Below are positions 60,092-64,000 of a stretch of 64,000 bases of DNA, piece after piece. Every line of letters begins with the position of its first letter. Positions within the stretch are counted from its first letter, which is position 1. A program made the position numbers and the translations under genes. The notes below the pieces were generated by a model that saw only the letters and a list, made by a program, of their open reading frames with translations, had not been told where the DNA came from and searched no databases. The stretch is from Pyricularia pennisetigena (taxonomy: Eukaryota; Ascomycota; Sordariomycetes; Magnaporthales; Pyriculariaceae). The DNA is taken from contig NC_043744.1 in NCBI RefSeq assembly GCF_004337985.1, positions 1,788,816 to 1,852,815 of the forward strand, read 5' to 3'.

Positions 60092-62755
60092 CGCTTCACC
60101 GATCTATTGCGCCTGTGTGTCTCGGCTACAGGACGTATCATGGGTTCTCCCGAGTTCGCTGGGCTCGGTACGCGACTTTTCAACGAAGCAGTCGACGGCG
60201 GTGTTGCAAATTGGGTCCAGATGCCGCCGGAAGAAAAATTGCGGAGAGGTTCGCGAAACCAGGCGGACTCTATTTTTGGGTGGTCCCGGCAGAAAAAAAA
60301 ATCGTATGTGTTGGCTCGGTATTATTGCGATTGCATTATTCTGTGATTGGCAGTCATTGTTCCAATTCTGGAGATCCCGAAAGGTCCTTAGATTTGTTTC
60401 TTCTTTTAATGTGTGATTTTGCGACCATTTGAACTTTTTTTTTTTTTTCCTCCCACAGCTTCGCAGAAATTTTGTCGCAGTCGCGCGTAATGTGGCTGGT
60501 GGCTACCGCCTTTGGGAAGCTCTAACCAGCCAAACTTTCACGTGGTACGTACGTACCTACCTATTCCATACCTTTTATACCTTTCACTTAGACATCCCAG
60601 CCTCTCGCTCGAGGGCTTATATACACATGCAGCTTGCGCCAGATATTAATAAACTGAAAAAAATTAACAATTCTCCAACATCTGGCTTTTGAGTTGCATT
60701 GTATGCAGTTGTTAAGACGCCTGGTCTGTGAGGGAGGTTCTACTAATAAACTTGGTATAAAGCAAGTCAAGATATTATCGATAAGATATCGGCTGAATGT
60801 CGGCCGTCTTCGTGCTTAGTCAGATCTCAAATCGATCATGCCGAAACCGGAGAGATTTCCCTTGTAGAGCTCTGCCAACGGAAGACCTTAAACGGAATTG
60901 GACCTACCGTAAAAGATGCGTCAATTTTAGACGGAACCACGGATGCCTACCCTTACCTTCCGGGAGTACAGTAGGTGTGGACGATTACCGAAGCGCCCAG
61001 CATGTTCCTGGTAATTTCCATAGTCTCCGATCGACCGAAAGACCCCCGTACATGCTACTACGTGATACAACAGGAAAGGAAGCAATCATATGCAGCGATA
61101 CGAATTAAGGCGTCGTGAGAATTCCCGCATTCCAAACCCATGTTTATCGACCTGGAGCAGGTTGGCAACCACGCAAAAAATCGGCAGAGCGGAGATGTAC
61201 CAGTCCGTTCAAGCCGTAGTTGAGATGCAACTGAACCAGCTGACACACAGGCCAACATTGGTTCAGACATGCAAAGTAAACGTGGAGTTGAGTGTGGAGG
61301 CGGTTGTGGTTTTGCATCTGGTTACTATAATTTTTGTCGGGTCTTGTTTGGTTCCAAGGATCCGCCTGCTTGGAAGTCACGTCTCGCTGATCATTCCCCC
61401 GAGGCACAAAACCCATAGGTACGTGACCAAGGTAGTTTATACCAAGCATCAAGGCGTATGCCATCGCTAGCCGTCATGTTCGGGGTATTTTGTAACCCGT
61501 GTCTAGACGGCAAATACAAATCGGGCTATAATTTGGGATGAAATGTGAACCTGGGGTAATGTATCTCAGAGAAGATACCAGAGGAAGTTACAGATTGGCA
61601 GAGCAGGTTGACCCCACGAGATGCTCTTAGTGGTGCGGGGTAGCTCAGTGATGTCAAATGCCAACCTGGGTAATGATTACTTCCCTGCCAACAAACAACA
61701 AACAGTACATGTTACTTGAAAAAGAAGCGGCAGTCAAGTTTGGTCGTCATGCTCATTATATCCAAGGTCCCTGGAACATCCTTACAGTTACAGGTTGCAA
61801 ATTTTCAACGATTCTCCATGTTGCATATCCTGCGACCCGATGGGAATGCAATTCCGATGTCAGGGCGTCATCCTTTGGTGCGGGGGAGCTGAGATAGAAG
61901 CGGGGACGATGCAACTTTTTGCCTCGGGTTCGAATGGAATTCTTGTTTGGTGCGGGCATTGACTTTAATGTTCTGCGTTCCATCCGAAAAAAATAATATT
62001 CAAGCAGGTCTACCTACAGAAGCAGTCAGAAACCCGCGTGTCACTCGTGTGCTCATAGCCCATTGTCTTCTGCAGGAACATGCAGGCAGAAGAATGCTGA
62101 GGATTCACAGTTCTGGCGCTGGATCTAAGCTTGAATTTGAGTTACCGAAGGCAGGGTAGCTTCGCTCGACCATTAACAGGCAATGGGCCACATAGAACCG
62201 TGGGTATCCGCTTGCCGTCTGATGTTTAAGTATAATTATTAATATAATGTAATGACAACGGGCTGCACAGCTTCAGTGGCTTGTGTGGGTGCCGTTTGTA
62301 CAACCATCACTTATGACATCTCACGTTCCCATGCAAGCCTTGCAGGTCGCCACTCTGAGCGGGGATGGAACAAAGATGAAATGGCATAATGCAAAAGCTA
62401 TTACTCGTTAGCCCCCCTTAATTGTGTATAGAAGAAGTGGGCGTTGAGGGGTGTAGGAGCTCCGCTCGAGATGGCGCACCCAGGTTTTTGCCTGTCTCAA
62501 CTCGGCGCGAGCAACCATCGAAGTTTCCCCGCTTCTTCCTATAAACTCGCTGCACTCCCTCCATAAACCCTGAATTTAACGTCCAAACTCACGACCTTCC
62601 ACCTTATACATTTCTTCCCTCCCAGTCCTGGTACAAAAAAAAAAAAACATAGTTTTGCACAGGGCTCCTTACGGCGTCCACCACCAATTAAAACCTTTAA
62701 AGACAAAAGATACCCCAGCCTAACAGGCTTTTACTTTGATCAAACACATTACAAC
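60092..62755. other. 2.7 kb spacer before the aldehyde dehydrogenase gene
   Basis: No gene is supported. It holds the upstream region of the TRF-like gene, a T tract near 60436-60448, and a CT-rich leader with an A13 run (about 62635-62648) before the aldehyde dehydrogenase start. The 126-codon frame at 61090-61470 and the 79-codon frame at 61658-61897 lack features. Separate tRNA-like A-box and B-box matches near 61640 and 61927 are too far apart to form a tRNA. Confidence 0.45.
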
Positions 62756-64000
62756 ATGCCCCTCGCCACAGAGCTGAAGACTCCGGTCACGGGCACCTAC
62801 CAGCAGCCCACCGGTCTGTACGTACATTTACGGTCCAAGCGGAACGGGCATCTTCTCCTACGTCATAAACTAACCAGTAGGCTACACAACCAGCTTCATC
62901 AATAACGAGTGGGTAGAGGGTGTCGACAAGAAGACCTTCGAGACTATCAACCCCAGCACCGAGGAGGTCATCTGCTCCGTCAGTGAGGCCACCGAGAAGG
63001 ATGTTGATATTGCAGTCAAGGCTGCCCGCAAGGCCTTCGAGGGCGAGTGGAAGCAAACTACTCCTGGACAGCGAAGCAAGCTCTTGATCACCCTTGCCGA
63101 GCTTACCGAGAAGAACTTTGACCTGCTTGCTGCTGTTGAGTCTCTCGACAACGGAAAGTCAATTGCGATGGCCAAGGGCGATGTCGGTGCCGTAGCTGGC
63201 TGCCTGAGGTACTATGGCGGTTGGGCGGACAAGATCGAGGGCAAGACCATTGACATTGCCCCCGACATGTTCCACTACACAAGGTCTGAGCCTGTAAGTA
63301 CATTGCCTCCTTGCTGTACAGAGACAGGTGGATGGGACCATGTCGCAATAGCTAACACTAGTTAACTGATACTCAGATCGGTGTCTGCGGTCAAATTATC
63401 CCCTGGAACTTCCCTCTTCTCATGCTGGCATGGAAGCTGGGACCTGCTCTGGCTACGGGTAACACCATCGTCTTGAAGACTGCCGAGCAAACGCCCCTGT
63501 CAGCCCTTGTATTCGCCAACCTAATCAAGGAGGCCGGTTTCCCCGCTGGTGTCGTCAACATCATCTCTGGCTTCGGCAAGGTTGCCGGTGCTGCCATCTC
63601 GGCACACATGGACATTGACAAGGTTGCTTTCACTGGCTCCACCGTCGTTGGTCGCACCATCATGAAGGCTGCCGCCTCGTCCAACCTCAAGAAGGTCACC
63701 CTTGAGCTCGGTGGCAAGTCGCCCAACATCGTCTTCAACGATGCCGATATCGAGGCTGCCGTCAGCTGGGTCAACTTTGGTATCTACTACAACCACGGCC
63801 AATGCTGCTGCGCCGGCTCGCGTATCTACGTTCAGGAGGGCGTCTACGACAAGTTCGTCGCGGCTTTCAAGGAGCGCGCCCAGAAGAACAAGGTCGGTGA
63901 CCCATTCAAGGAGGACACCTTCCAGGGTCCTCAGGTCAGCGAGCTCCAGTTCAACCGCATTATGGACTACATCAAGTCAGGAAAGGAGGAGGGAGCTACT
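62756..64000 (+). CDS. NAD(P)-dependent aldehyde dehydrogenase, partial (3' end beyond the window)
   Basis: Three exons are visible, 62756..62817, 62894..63293 and 63377..64000 (continues), giving 362 residues. The first junction restores the family start [14 protein letters not shown]. Landmarks follow in order: the cofactor-binding [14 protein letters not shown], the Rossmann turn FTGSTVVGR (239-247), the general base Glu264 in LELGGKSPN, and the catalytic cysteine in GQCCCAGSR (middle Cys, 298). The gene oxidises aldehydes to acids; this subfamily includes the ethanol-utilisation enzyme AldA and cytosolic or mitochondrial Ald proteins. No mitochondrial presequence is visible, which favours a cytosolic enzyme. 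The C-terminal third is missing only because the window ends. Codon use (GTC, AAG, ATC, GGC) suggests strong expression. Confidence 0.95.

Noticed and set aside
61630..61940. tRNA A-box-like (GTAGCTCAGTG) and B-box-like (GGTTCGAAT) matches
   Set aside because: They are nearly 290 nt apart and neither is embedded in a cloverleaf; I see no acceptor stem.

Overview
The window is nuclear DNA of a filamentous ascomycete (Pezizomycotina, most likely a Sordariomycete). Genes carry one to three short introns of about 60-100 nt with GTRNGY donors and CTRAC-type branch sites. Intergenic spacers are 0.3-5 kb. Housekeeping proteins (Alg11, Pep12, Ndc1, Dlt1, Prp43, PRMT5, SmF, Dbr1, Rtp1, a Tbf1/TRF-like factor, an aldehyde dehydrogenase) have fungal forms. 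I cannot place it to genus. All gene models were spliced by hand and checked for reading-frame closure; none is backed by transcripts.

Layout. 0-14 kb is ordinary gene-dense sequence: ALG11(-), a COX18/OXA1-like insertase(+), the SNARE PEP12(-), the nucleoporin NDC1(+), DLT1(+) and an AT-hook protein(+). 15-21.4 kb holds a threonine-synthase-fold protein that has lost its PLP-binding residues, a 64-residue SMP/LEA-like protein, and a membrane-anchored histidine acid phosphatase with an altered active-site motif. 21.4-40 kb is the accessory part: long gene-poor stretches with homopolymer tracts, CA microsatellites and decayed genes, broken by a GPI-anchored Met-rich glycoprotein with three 58-residue modules, RTP1(-), a 83-residue secreted six-cysteine protein and a tiny Cys/Tyr-rich candidate gene.

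40-52 kb concentrates RNA-processing genes: PRP43 (spliceosome disassembly), PRMT5 (Sm-protein methylation in other systems), SmF (snRNP core) and DBR1 (lariat debranching, here with an RGG tail), interrupted by one alpha/beta hydrolase. 52-54 kb holds the most unusual gene: about sixteen consecutive C-x4-C-xn-C-x2-H modules, with all three introns splitting the same His codon of the module. 55.9-60.1 kb is a 1302-residue TRFH + telobox-Myb protein, and the window ends inside an aldehyde dehydrogenase.

The best candidates for undescribed biology are the modular Cys/His array, the threonine-synthase pseudoenzyme, the triplicated sequon-bearing GPI protein, and the small secreted protein in the gene-sparse compartment.
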